DNA of 19,328 bases from Baffinella frigidus (Eukaryota > Cryptophyceae > Cryptomonadales > Baffinellaceae). A program made the translations under genes and the position numbers. The DNA lies in contig MU646414.1 of NCBI GenBank assembly GCA_026770585.1, positions 197,349 through 216,676 of the forward strand, read 5' to 3'. How positions within the stretch are numbered: position 1 is the first letter of the stretch; each line of letters opens with the position of its first letter. The notes beneath the pieces are model-generated. The model saw only the letters and a program-made list of their open reading frames with translations, was not told where the DNA came from and did not search any database. Positions 1-10,700 of this stretch are shown here, in pieces.

Positions 1-115
1 AGGGGTACCTCGCTCATAAGAAACGCCCACCCCCCTAGGACCACCATAGAGCCCTAGGCATAGGCCTACTGTAGGGTCATAGGGGGAGGCGCTTTCTTAT
101 GAGCGAGGTACCCCT
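1..115. mobile_element. MITE family 1, copy 1 (palindromic)
   Basis: Terminal inverted repeats of about 23 bp begin AGGGGTACCTCGCTCATAAG and end with their complement. The core carries CCTAGG and GGCCTA inverted blocks, so the whole element folds into a hairpin. It has no coding capacity, as expected for a non-autonomous foldback element. The left flank is outside the window. Confidence 0.85.
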
Positions 116-318
116 CGGAGGAGGTTCTTTCTTATGAGCGAGGTACATGTACCTCTGTTCGGTGCGTGTCCTTGACTTCGAGTACATGTAACCCCTGTAT
201 CATCTGTGAGGACCGGGTCCGGGATGGGCCCGCCTCAGGGGAAAAGGGCTCCAAGGGTGAGTCCTATCGGGGGAAATCCCTACACCTCTGCCATGGCTTC
301 ACATCATCACTCAATCGC

Positions 319-575
319 AGGGTGCTAGAAAGAACCCTGCCGTACGATCCCACGTCAGAGAGAGACCTTTTCAGACGAACGTCTAAAGTAGTCGCCCAGT
401 TAACTTAACCTTCTTCCAAAACACACCCGTTTCAGGAGCCTGCCCCCAGTGGTGATGGAGCCGCCGCCTTGCAGCAAACGGCCCCGTGCCTACGAGGGTG
501 CCAGGCGCTGCCTGGGCTTCTCTCTCTTGCTAGAAAGAACCCTCCCGTAAGATCCCATGTCAGAGAGAGACCCTT
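319..575 (+). repeat. Direct repeat pair of about 50 bp
   Basis: GCTAGAAAGAACCCT and the following CGATCCCACGTCAGAGAGAGACC block at about 322-366 recur with few changes at about 530-572. The region between holds no recognisable gene. Confidence 0.6.
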
Positions 576-596
576 ATTGATACCAACATGGCCTAC

Positions 597-712
597 AGGG
601 GTACCTCGCTCATAAGAAACCGCCCCCCCCCATAGGACCCCCATACGGCCCTAGGCATAGCCCTACTTTAGGGTCCTACGGGGCGGCGGTTTCTTGTGAA
701 CGAGGTACCCCT
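597..712. mobile_element. MITE family 1, copy 2
   Basis: This copy has the same 23-bp termini and CCTAGG-rich core as the element at 1-115. The right terminus carries a few changes (TTCTTGTGAACGAGG). It lies downstream of BRX1. Confidence 0.85.
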
Positions 713-807
713 GCACCCCCACGGCAGCAAGGTTTCAGCAGCACCGAGCGAAGCCATGCACACTCCGTAAGGTGTCGCCCCCCCCTAGGACCCTACAGTA
801 GGCCTAC

Positions 808-922
808 AGGGGTACCTCGCTCATAAGAAACCACCTCCCCCTAGGACCCTACAGTAGGCCTATGCCTAGGGCCCTATGGTGGTACTATGGGGGGGGACGT
901 TTCTTATGAGCGAGGTACCCCT
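808..922. mobile_element. MITE family 1, copy 3
   Basis: This is the third copy within 1 kb, with both termini intact. Separate terminal pieces of the family also occur at 123-147 and about 950-983, so the cluster contains at least three full and two partial elements. Confidence 0.85.
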
Positions 923-1002
923 GTATCCTATGACCCTATTGTCGTCCTAGGGGGGGCGCGGCTCCTTGTAAGCAAGGTACCCATGTACGAAGGAAGACAA
1001 AG

Positions 1003-1095
1003 GTATTAAGGCTCAGACTTTTGGACCACCCAACTCTAGGCGTAAGGGCATTTTAGGACCTGTATCGAAAGTAATAAAGAAGAAGAAGAAGAAGG
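1003..1095 (+). repeat. SINE-like element ending in (GAA)n, copy 1
   Basis: A block containing AAGGGCATTTTAGGACCTGTATCGA runs into an AAGAAGAAG tail. The same block and tail recur at 5491-5569, 10669-10759 and 19099-19165. A conserved body with a simple-sequence 3' tail is the pattern of a short retroposon. No polymerase III promoter was recognised. Confidence 0.6.
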
Positions 1096-1261
1096 GAGGC
1101 AGAGGCAAACGTGTTTTGAGCGTGTGTTGGAAAACCCCACCCGCTTGCACGATCCTTCTCCTCTCTTTATTGGATTCCGATTCCTTTACTGATGTCGGAA
1201 GAACCCCCCCCATCTCCCACCCTCTCGCCCACCTCAACCTCTCTTCCTCTCTCGCACACAC

Positions 1262-1352
1262 GGGTCACTCGAACACCCTCTCTCTCACTCCCTCTCTCTC
1301 TCTCTTCCTCTCTCTCTCTCTCTCCCTCTCCCTCTCTCTCCCTCTCTCTCTC
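1262..1352 (+). repeat. (CT)n microsatellite
   Basis: Long runs of CTCTCTCT with few interruptions. The open frames here on both strands (Ser/Leu or Arg/Glu runs) are by-products of the repeat. Confidence 0.9.
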
Positions 1353-1423
1353 ACACACACGGGCCACTCGAAATCGCACTCAGCCCACCGCAGGCTCCTA
1401 CGGCGCGGCCGACGTTTCTTCTC

Positions 1424-1500
1424 GTAACCGCTCTACATAACCGCTCAAACGTAACCGCTTGAACGTAACCGCTCGAACGTAACCGCTCTACGTAACGGAA
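1424..1500 (+). repeat. Tandem repeat of about 16 bp downstream of BRX1
   Basis: Five units of roughly CGTAACCGCTCGAACG lie 190 bp beyond the BRX1 stop codon. Related CTCGTAAC and GAACGAGAAA words continue to about 1690. This stretch is the likely BRX1 3' UTR and downstream flank. No clear polyadenylation signal was seen. Confidence 0.75.
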
Positions 1501-1692
1501 AACGCCCTCTGCGAACGAAGCTGCTCTCTGCGAACGAGAAACGCTCGAGAGAGCTCGCACACGAACGTGGACAGCCACGAACGAGAGAAGGCTCGTAACT
1601 CGCTTCGAGGCTCATAACTATTTCGGGGCTCGTAACTCGCTCCGAGCCGCGAACGAGAAAGACTCGCAACCTCGCTCCGGGGCTCGTAACCT

Positions 1693-1767
1693 CTACTTGA
1701 AGACCTTCTCGAAGGGGTCCTGGACCACGGGCATGTTCTGCTTGCGCGCCACCGCCTCCTTCTGCGC
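1693..1767 (-). CDS. BRX1: BRX1 exon 11 (terminal)
   Basis: This terminal exon encodes the last 24 residues, ending QDPFEKVFK, then TAG at 1695-1693. The acceptor has a pyrimidine tract (TTTCCTCTCTCAG), the best in the gene. The C-terminal end of BRX1 varies between species, so the exon rests on phase 0 fit, coding bias and its splice site. A 42-bp copy of its 5' part lies upstream at 1947-1988. Confidence 0.85.
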   Translation of the reverse strand, partial: AQKEAVARKQNMPVVQDPFEKVFK

Positions 1768-4700
1768 CTGAGAGAGGAAAGGGGGTTAGACACACGCCAA
1801 ACCCGGGGGCAGTCTGGTGTAGGGTGTAGGGTGTAGGGTGTAGGGTGTAAGGTGTAGGGTGTAGGGTGTAGGGTGTAGGGTGTAGGGTGTAGGGTGTAGG
1901 GTGTAGGGTGTAGGGTGTAGGGTTTAGGGTTTGGGGATTAGGATGAGGGCATGTTCTGCTTGCGCGCCACCGCCTCCTTCTGCGCCTGTTGGGTTTAGGG
2001 TTTGGAGTTTAGGGTTTAGGGTTCAGGGTTTAGGGTTTAGGGTTTAGGGTTTGGTGTTTGAGGTTTGAGGTTTGGGGTTCAGGGTTTGGGGTTTAGGGTT
2101 GATGGTTTTCGGTTCAGGGTTTTGAGTTTAGGGTTGAGGGATTAGGGGTTCGGGTTGAGCGTCTCGTGTTTCGGGTGTAGGGTTTCGGGTGTAGGGTTTC
2201 GGGTGTAGGGTTTCGGGTGTAGGGTTTCGGGTATCGGGTGTGGGGAGTAGGGTTGAGGAGCCCTCTTGGGTGAGTAGGAATCCGGGTTTGTAGGGGTTGG
2301 GGCGTATGTTGTGGCGGGCCGCGTACCTCTCGCTCTTGTCAAGCTTCGGATTTCGTGTTTCGTGTTTCGGACTTCGGGTGTGTAGGGTGTGTAGGGTGTG
2401 TAGGGTGTGTAGGGTGTGTAGGGGTTGTAGGGTGTGGAGGGTTTGCAGGGTGTGTAGGGTGGGGGGCGTACGTTGTGGCGCGCCGCGTACTTCTCGCTCT
2501 TGGCAAGCTTTTCGCGCGACCGCACTGTGTTCGGCGAAATCTGTTTTTGTTTTTTTGTTTTGGGGGGGGGTTAGGGTTTGGGGTCTGGAGGTTGGGGTCT
2601 GGGGGTGTGGCCGCATGAGCGGATTGTGTTCGGCGAAACCTGGGGGGTTGGGTGTAGGGTTTAGGGTTTAGGGTGTAGGGTGTAGGGTTTAGGGTTTAGG
2701 GTTTAGGGTTTAGGGTTTAGGGTTTAGGGTCTATGATTTGGGGTTTAGGGTTTAGGGTTTAGGGTTTGGGGTCTGGAGGTTGGGTTTGGGTGTTTGGGGT
2801 GGGGGGATTGGGGTTCGGGGTTGGAGGTTTGGGGTCTGTTTTTTTTGAAAGTGGGGTGCGGGGTTTGGGGTTGAGGTTTGGGGTTTGGAGTGTAGGGTTT
2901 GAGGTTTGGGGATGATCAATCCTACCAGGATTGGTTTCCGTATGGTTACAAAACCCGCCCGGGTCAGTCAACAGCCACGTTCATAACCGGTGTTTTCACC
3001 TCCAGAAACGGTGCTCCGCCTCCCCTCTTGGGAGACGGGGCGCAGGGGTCCTCGAAAGTATTTGAGAAATTGGCATCATGCTTTTCAGAAAGAGCATATT
3101 TTCTTTTCCCTTCTCATTGGACCCTAGCGTGACCGACTATGCTCAAGTTGACACGCTGGGTTCCTGGTGCAAACCCGTCAACTTAGGGGCGGGAAATAGC
3201 CCGGGCGCACCAAATTAGTGAGCCCAAATAGACTGGGACAGAGCTAGGGTTCGGGCCGAGGGCCATCGGAGCCATCGGAGCCATCGGAGCTGTTGGGGCT
3301 ATTGGGGGCTATTGGTGGCTATTGGGGGCTATTGGATCTATTGGAGCTATCTGGGCTATGAGGGGCTATGGGGGGCTATTGGAGCTATTGGGGGCATCGG
3401 AGCTATTGGAGCCATTGGCTATCGGGGCTATTGGGGGCTATTGGATCTATTGGAGCTATTTGGGCTATGGGGGGCTATTGGAGCTGTTGGGGCTATTGGA
3501 GCTATTGGAGCCATTGGCTATTGGGGCTATTGGGGGCTGTTGGGGCTATGAGGGGCTATTGGGGCTTTTGGGGCTATTGGGGCACGCACGTAGCTGGCGT
3601 TGAGTAGAGGGTGGAGAGCCCTGGAAGAGTAGAGCCCATTATCCCTTCACCATCAACCATCAACCCTACACCCTATACCGCATCTTCGCGGGTGCCTGGT
3701 AGGCACCCGCGAAGATGCGGTGCAGCTGCAGGCAGACCCGCGTCTGCCCACCTCCCCTCGCGTTGCCTCGCGGACTATCCTCAAGTTGACATGCTAGGTG
3801 TGCGGTACAACACAATCCCATGCTTTTTTTTTAGTACACATCCGTCATCTTTCGAGCGAAAAAGAGCCCGGGCTCACCAAAATCGTGAGCCCAAATAAAC
3901 TGGGCTTGGGGGGGGGGTATGTACGTAGCTGGCGTTGGAGTAGAGCGTGGACCCCTGGAAGGCACCCGCGAAGATGCGGTGCAGCTGCAGGCAGAACCGC
4001 GGACCCACCTCCACCAGCGCCGTCTCTCCCGTCGACTCGGCTTTCGCGATCTGAGGTGGTGGGGGGGGAGGCCTCAGGCTTCATACGGCTGGGCTGCATA
4101 CGGCTTCATGCATACGGCTTCGTGTTACCAGACAGGATTCTACCAGGCTCCATGGTCATCTCCCCAGTGCTCTCTGCGGTGGGACATCAGAGTCGATTTA
4201 AACCACCGGTGTGTCTTGTATGTTAAGGGTGGGATTCGCTATCTTAGCCTCGACATGGCCTCTCTTCCGTGGATTCGGCTTTCGGAATCTGCGTTTGGGG
4301 CGGGGGCGGGGTGAATAAGGTGATTTTTCGATGGGATGGGAAGGTAGACTGCCCAGCCAGGGTTTCATGCTGCGAGGCTTCATACTCCTATGCTTCATGA
4401 TACCAAGCTTGGTGAAGCTCATGAGCGGCGAGCTGCGCCCAGCTCACTTTCACCTCCAGAAACGGTGCTCCGCCTCCCCTCTTGGCACACGGGGCGCAGG
4501 GGTCCTCGAAATTATTTGAGAAATTGGCATCATGCTTTTCAGAAAGAGCATATTATCTTTTTCTTTCTCATTGGACCACCCGTTTCCCGCCAAAACCGCC
4601 AGCCGCCAGACCCTGACTATACAGACCCTTACTCTTTATACCCTGGTCCTCGAAAGCATTTGAGAAATTGGCATCATGCTTTTCAGAAAGAGCATATTTC

Positions 4701-7700
4701 TTTTATTTTCTCATTGGACCACCCGTTTCCCGCCAATCCGTCAACCGCCAGACTCTGGCTATTTATACCCTAGTCCTCGAAAGTATTTGTCCACAGCCAC
4801 GTCCATAACCGGTGTGTGCACCTCCAGAAACGGTGCTCCGCCTCCCCTATTGGGAGACGGGGCGCAGGGGTCCTCGAAAGGTTTTGAGATATTGACATCA
4901 TGCTTTTCAGAAAGAGCATATTATCTTTTATTTTCTCATTGGACCCTAGCGCTGACCGACAATGCTCAAGTTGACACGCTGGGTTCCTGGTGCAAACCCG
5001 TCAACTTAGGGGCGGGAAACAGCCTGGGCGCACCGAATTAGTGAGCTATTTTCTCATTGGAACACCCGTTTCCCACCAAAACCGTCAGCCGCCAGACCCT
5101 GACTCTTCAGTCCCCGGTCCTCGAAAGCATTTGAGAAAATGGCATCATCTGTTTTCAGAAAGAGCATATTTCTTTTATTTTCTCATTGGACCACCCGTTT
5201 CCTACCACCAACCGTCAACCGCCAGACCCGCGCCAGGGCACAAGTTCAATTTTCAAGATCGTGTAGTAAAATGATGATTCGTTCGAGCAAAGTTGAATCT
5301 ACCCGGGAAACACGCCAAAAGTGATGGGAATTGGAGCTCTTGCCATGCGGAACACGTCCGGATTGTAAAAAATCTGTACCACGATAAGCCATCTAAACAC
5401 TTTTAGCGCGAACGAGTGTGTGTGAAAATCCCACTTCTGCCCTGGCGCGGCCTGCCTCTTCAGAGACGTTCCTTGCGGCTCACAGACGTTTGTATCACTC
5501 AACTCAAGGCTCAAGGGCGTTATTTTGGACCTGTGATAAAGAAGATCGAGAATAATAAAGAAGAAGAAGTCTTCCGAGACCCTTTCGTGGTGCAAACTCA
5601 TAGGCTAACGGCCTGAAAATGGGGTAGTTAGGCCTACGGCATTGCCTAGGACCTCCTACCGTAGGCCGAGGAATCCTAGGACCAAAAAGTCTCGGCCTAC
5701 GGTAGGAGGTCCTAGGCAATGCCGTAGGCCTAACTACCCCATTTTCAGGAGGTTACCCTATTAAACCCCCCGCCCGGTTAGAGCGGTTTTCTCATCTGTT
5801 GGCCGCGCGAAACTGAACCCTAACTCCTAACCCGTAAACCGTAAACCCTATACCTGGTAATTCGTGACCCAGATGCCTAAACCCCAAACCCCACACACCA
5901 AACCCTGAAACCCTCTGAACACTGAACACCAAACCCTGTATAGCGTGACTGGTATTTCCTGGTAGTTAGGTTTTTCTCATCTGTTGGCCAGACCTGGTAG
6001 TTTCTCGTCTAGATACCCAAACCGTAAACCCTAAACCCTAAACCCTAAACCCCAACCACTAACCCCTAATCCCTAACCCGCGAGTACCTGGTAATTCCTG
6101 GCCCACACGCCTAAACCCCAAACCCGAACCCCTGAACCCTAAACACTTGAAACCCTGAATGTAAATACCTGGTAATTCTTGACTCAGATGCGGCCGTCGA
6201 GTACGTAGAAGGAGAGGGCGTGGCCCATGAAGGGACACACCCTCATCCCTCACCCTCGACACACCCTCATCCCTCACCCTCGACACACCCTCATCCCTAA
6301 CCCTCACCCCTCAACCACTCTACACCCTGGTGCTGAACACCATAACCCCTGTGTGTCATACCTGGTAATTCCTGACCCAGATGCGGCCGTCGAGGACGTA
6401 GAAGGAGAGGGTGTGGTCCATGAAGGGCTTCGAGCGCCTGTGCCCCTTCGGGCACCCGAACGCCTGCCGGTTGTTAGGTCTCGGTGTTAACCAACTGAGC
6501 TAAGACAGTCCAGGGGGATGGTAAGGGTACCGAAGTTACTACCGTCACGTCCAAATAAGCCGTCCATCTAACATATACAGGCCACACACACAAGAATTTT
6601 CACGCGGGGGGTGAAGGGCTTCGAGCGCCTGTGCCCCTTCGGGCACCCGAACGCCTGCCACCGAAAAATGCAGGTTACTTACTTTGTATTTATTTATTAA
6701 TGTATTTATTTATTAATGTGCGCGTTTATGTGTTTGTGTTATAGTTATTTATGCAAGGGTTTAGGTTTTAGGGTGTAGGAGTTCTATGGTTTGGGGTTTG
6801 GGGATTAGGGTGGTTCAGGGTGTAGGGTGGTTCAGGGTTTAGGGTAAGGGTTTAGGGTCTAGGGATCAGAGAATATGGTTCCAAGTGTAGGTGTAAAGTT
6901 TACGGTGCAGGATGTAGGGTGGAGGGTGAAGGGTGTAGGGTGAAGGGTGAAGGGTGTAGGGTGTAGGGTGTAGGGCGTAGGGTGTAGGGTGTAGGGTTAA
7001 GGACCTGCATGAACATCTCCTTGATGAGCTGGAGGTGGGGCTCCGAATCGAACGCCGCGTCAAACACCAGGAACGGCCGCGAGAACCTACGTTGGAGTTG
7101 ATTGAGAGTTCAGGGTTTATTCAGAGTCTGGAACCTGGCTTTTGCATATGCGGTAGGGGCGATGGACCTGGTGTCGTGACGGGCGAGATTCAATGCGGAA
7201 TCGGATTTCAATTCTACGCACCGGTCTGTGCTATCTTAAGGGTGGAGTTTGTTATCTTAGCCGCAATATACAGCTGTATCGCGGCACAAAATGCGCGCGT
7301 AAGATGGAGGTGGGGCTCCGAATCGAACGCCGCGTCGAACACCAGGCCGCGAGAACCTGTTTAGGGTTATTTAGGGGTTGATAACCTGACGTGCCGACCC
7401 ACACGCGATTCTCCACTGTTCCCTAAAGTTAACGAGGTTCCACTTTTGCTTTGAGACGTCCCACTCTCGACCTTTGTCTTGGCGAGCAGCGCTCTTTTAG
7501 TACCAGCGTCGTCAACTTTTGCGAGTGTTTGATTGTGTGCGTGGCCTCGAGAAGTGATGAGAAAAACGCGCTGGGCATAGCGGCGGTGGTAAATCTGCAC
7601 GCTGGCTTTTTTGCATGCGGTCGGGGCGGTGGGTTAGGGTTTAGGGTTACATAAGGTGGTTGATGGTTGATGGTTGATGGTTGATGGTGGAGCGTTGCGG

Positions 7701-10700
7701 GTTGAGAGTTGAGGGTTCGGGGTTAAGGGTTGAGGGGCGGTGGTGTTAGGGGGGTAGGGTTTGGGGTTACATGAGGTGGTTGCCGGTGAACTTGAGCTCG
7801 GCGGCCGTGTGGATTGCACCAGGAACTTCTCTCCTAAGGCAAAGAGGAATCTCACCTAAGACTCTCCTGGGGCGCTCTCCCAGGGCAAAGAGGCCTCTCT
7901 CCTAGGGCGAACCATTGGAGCCATTGAAGTCACTGGAGCTATCGGGTTTGGGGGTACATGAGGTGGTTGCCGGTGAACTTGAGCTCCGCGGCCGTGTGGA
8001 TGTTCTGCACCAGGAACTTCGCGCTCGGGCCCTGCTCGGAAACATAGAGCATTGAGAATCCGCACCCGGACACCGAAAGGGCTACGTCTTCACGAAGACT
8101 TTCGTGAAACGTTGCGTTTTTTACATAAAGACAAAATTTGAGACCATTCTCCGAAGTTATCAAAAATATCAAAACATTACTTCTTTATCTCGAAAAAGGG
8201 TCCCGTGTAGACGTGAAACGTTGCGAAAGTGTGTGTCTGATAAGACCTGAATCGGGTCTTAAATTATGTAGCCCCTTTCGCCTCCGGGTGCGGAGACTTA
8301 CCAGAACAGAACTACGTCCCAAAAGTCCTAAAATGGGGAATGTCTATGTGCCATAATGTTGGGAGGTAGTCTTTGTTCTCCCACAGAATCTGGCAAATTT
8401 GAAAAATTGCATATCTTAAGTCGAGCATCGTTGGGGGTCCCTTGGGAGGGGGGTTACACCTGCGGGGTGCGCGCGACCCAGAGGACCAAATTGTCGATTT
8501 TAGCTTTTACATTTACCCTTGATTTACCGTTGCAGAGACCAAAAAAAAAAAGAGGATCCAGGGTCTCTGCAAGGGTAAATCTCAAGGCTAAAATCGATGA
8601 TTTGGTCCAACCGTGAGGGTTGGTGGGGGGGGGGGTTAGACCTGCGGGGTGCGCGCGACCCAGAGGTAGAGGTCCTTGTGCTTGCGCGCCTGGTGAATTC
8701 GGGTTTAGGGTTTAGGGTTTAGGGTTTAGTGTTTAGGGGTCGGGGGATAAGGATTTTTGGCTTAGGGTTTAGGGTTTAGGGTTTAGGGTTTAGGGTTTAG
8801 TGTTTAGTGTTGAGTGTTTAGGATTTGGGTTTTAGGGTTGTTGGCTTAGGGTTTAAGGTTGAGGGTTTAGGGGCCTTGTGCTTACGCGCCTGGTGTCAGG
8901 GTTCGGGGTCAGGGGTTGTTAGGGTTTAGGGTTGAGGGTTTAGGGGTGAGGGTACAGGGTACAGGGGTCGGGGTTTAGGGGTTAGGGGTTTCGGGTTTGG
9001 TGTAGGGAGGATTTGGGGGTTTAGGTTTAGGGTTTAGGGTGTAGGTGTAGGTTTAGGGTTCAGGTTGTGGTATAGGATTGAGTTTGGATTTCAGGGTTTG
9101 GGGTTCAGGGTGTAGGGTGTACCTCGAAATAGAGGGCGGCGTTGCAGCCGCGCAGCTCGCAGATTTCGTTGATGACCGAGGGCCGGTCCTTGCTCTCCAT
9201 CTGTGTTTCGGGATTCGGGATCAGTGTGCGTTTTCACCCCCCAAAGTGGACGGATTCGTACAACGAATCCAGGACGGCAACTTAAGGATAGTCCGCGAAG
9301 GAGGCGGCGGAGGTGGTGGGGGGTGAGGTGAGGGTTGAGCTTCATCTGGGTTAGGGTTGAGGGGTGCGGGGTGCGGGGTGCGGGGTGCGGGGTGCGGGGT
9401 GGGGTGGGTGGGGGGTGGGGGTTTAGGGTTTGGGATTTGGGGTTTTAAGGTTTATGGTTCAGAAACCCTCTACTTGAGTCAACTTAAGAATAGTCGCCCA
9501 ACCCGACTGAGGCGGAGGGGAGGACCTTAGCGTCCTTGGTAGAGTGCGGGAGCAGCTTCATCACGTCGTTCATTAGGTGCCTGTTTCGGGCCCAGCGTTG
9601 AGGGAAACACGACACTTTTCCCGAGGCAAAACCCGTTTAGGGTTTAGGGTTTAGGGTTTAGGGTTTAGGGTTTAGGGTCTAGGGTTTAGGGTCTAGGGTT
9701 TAGGGTTTAGGGTCTAGGGTTTAGGGTTTAGGGTTTAGGGTTGAGACACCCGTGAGTGACGTCACCTCGGGTTTCAGGTTTCGGGTTCGGGGTTCAGGGT
9801 CTAGAATTCAGCGTTTGGGGTTCAGGGTTTAGAGGTCAGGGTTTCGGGACACAGGTCGCCGGAATCCGGCGCGCCCCAGTACAAATCCGCGCCCCAGTAC
9901 AAGTACTGGGCCGGACCATGCGGTATTGAACTACTGTAGGCCCTGACCCTTAAACCCTAAACCCTAAACTCTAAACCCTAAACCCTGAACCCTAAACCCT
10001 AAACCCTAAACCCTAAACCCTAAACCCTAAACCCCACACCGCAAACCTTACACCCTGAACCCTAAAGCCGGAATCCGGCCCGGTACAAATCCGCGCCCCA
10101 GTACAAATCGAGGGGTCTAAAAAAGGCGATTTGCTCTTCACTCTTGAGGGCTGGTGGTGCCCGGCAAGTCCTCCCGTGATATACCGCGTGTATCACTCGT
10201 ATACTCTCCAGGGAAGACGGGGAGTAGCCTTAAGGCACGCGGCATGTTGACTTTCACGAAAGTCAAGACCTTGATGAAAGTCAAGACCTTGCTGAAAGTC
10301 AACATTCGGAACTCTCCCAGCGTTGTCTGGACCCCTCTCGCGTGAACTTGCACTCCGAAGTGGATCAAATTGAAGATGTAATTTGGGCCATTTCCCTCGG
10401 GGGGGCGGTCGTTTTCGTAGCCTCTGCAGAGGGAAATGGCTGAAGCTCTCGCGTGAAGTTGCGTCCGTTCCCCGCCGGAGCGGTTCGCGGGGGCAGCGCG
10501 AGAGACGCAATTCGCGCTGGTCTCAACCCTGAAGCCTGAAGCCTGAAGCCTGAGCCCTGAAGCCTGAAGCCTGAAGCCTGAACCTTGAACCCTGAACCCT
10601 GAGCCCTGAACCCTGAACCCTGGACCCTGAACCCTGAACCCTGAACCCTGAGCCCTGGACCCTGGACCGTATCACTCAACTTAAAGCTTGATCACTCAAC

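Larger units (their letters stand above)
5819..6163 (-). repeat. CCCTAAA-like tract in BRX1 intron 8
   Basis: Degenerate AACCCTAAACC words read on the plus strand, so the G-rich strand is the BRX1 sense strand here. That is the reverse of most BRX1 introns. Exon 8 edge copies are embedded in the tract. Confidence 0.8.

Noticed and set aside
1816-2270. A true chromosome end
   Set aside because: Unique genes and many further tracts in both orientations lie on either side, so these are interstitial repeats.
2128-2616. 162-residue Pro/Thr-rich minus-strand frame
   Set aside because: It is mostly telomere-like and GTGTAGG repeat. Only the two short KSE.YAARHN pieces inside it are exon-derived, and one is a decayed copy.
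3312-3607. Long open frames in all three plus frames (Gly/Ala/Ile/Tyr-rich proteins)
   Set aside because: They are translations of the GGGGCTATTGGA minisatellite, whose unit lacks stops in any frame. There is no homology, and the stretch lies within BRX1 intron 9.
2960-5320. Coding exons in the dispersed repeat with frames such as ITGVFTSRNGAPPPLLGDG
   Set aside because: The same peptide appears in two introns only because the DNA repeat is copied. Copies are cut at different points and frames change between them. A very old transposon protein cannot be wholly excluded.
6466-6511. Functional tRNA gene
   Set aside because: The A-box is perfect but the anticodon stem does not pair and no complete T-arm or acceptor 3' half follows.
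7939-8172. Exon 6 frame extended upstream to give a 77-residue protein
   Set aside because: Only the part after the GAGCAG acceptor matches BRX1. The extension is intron.
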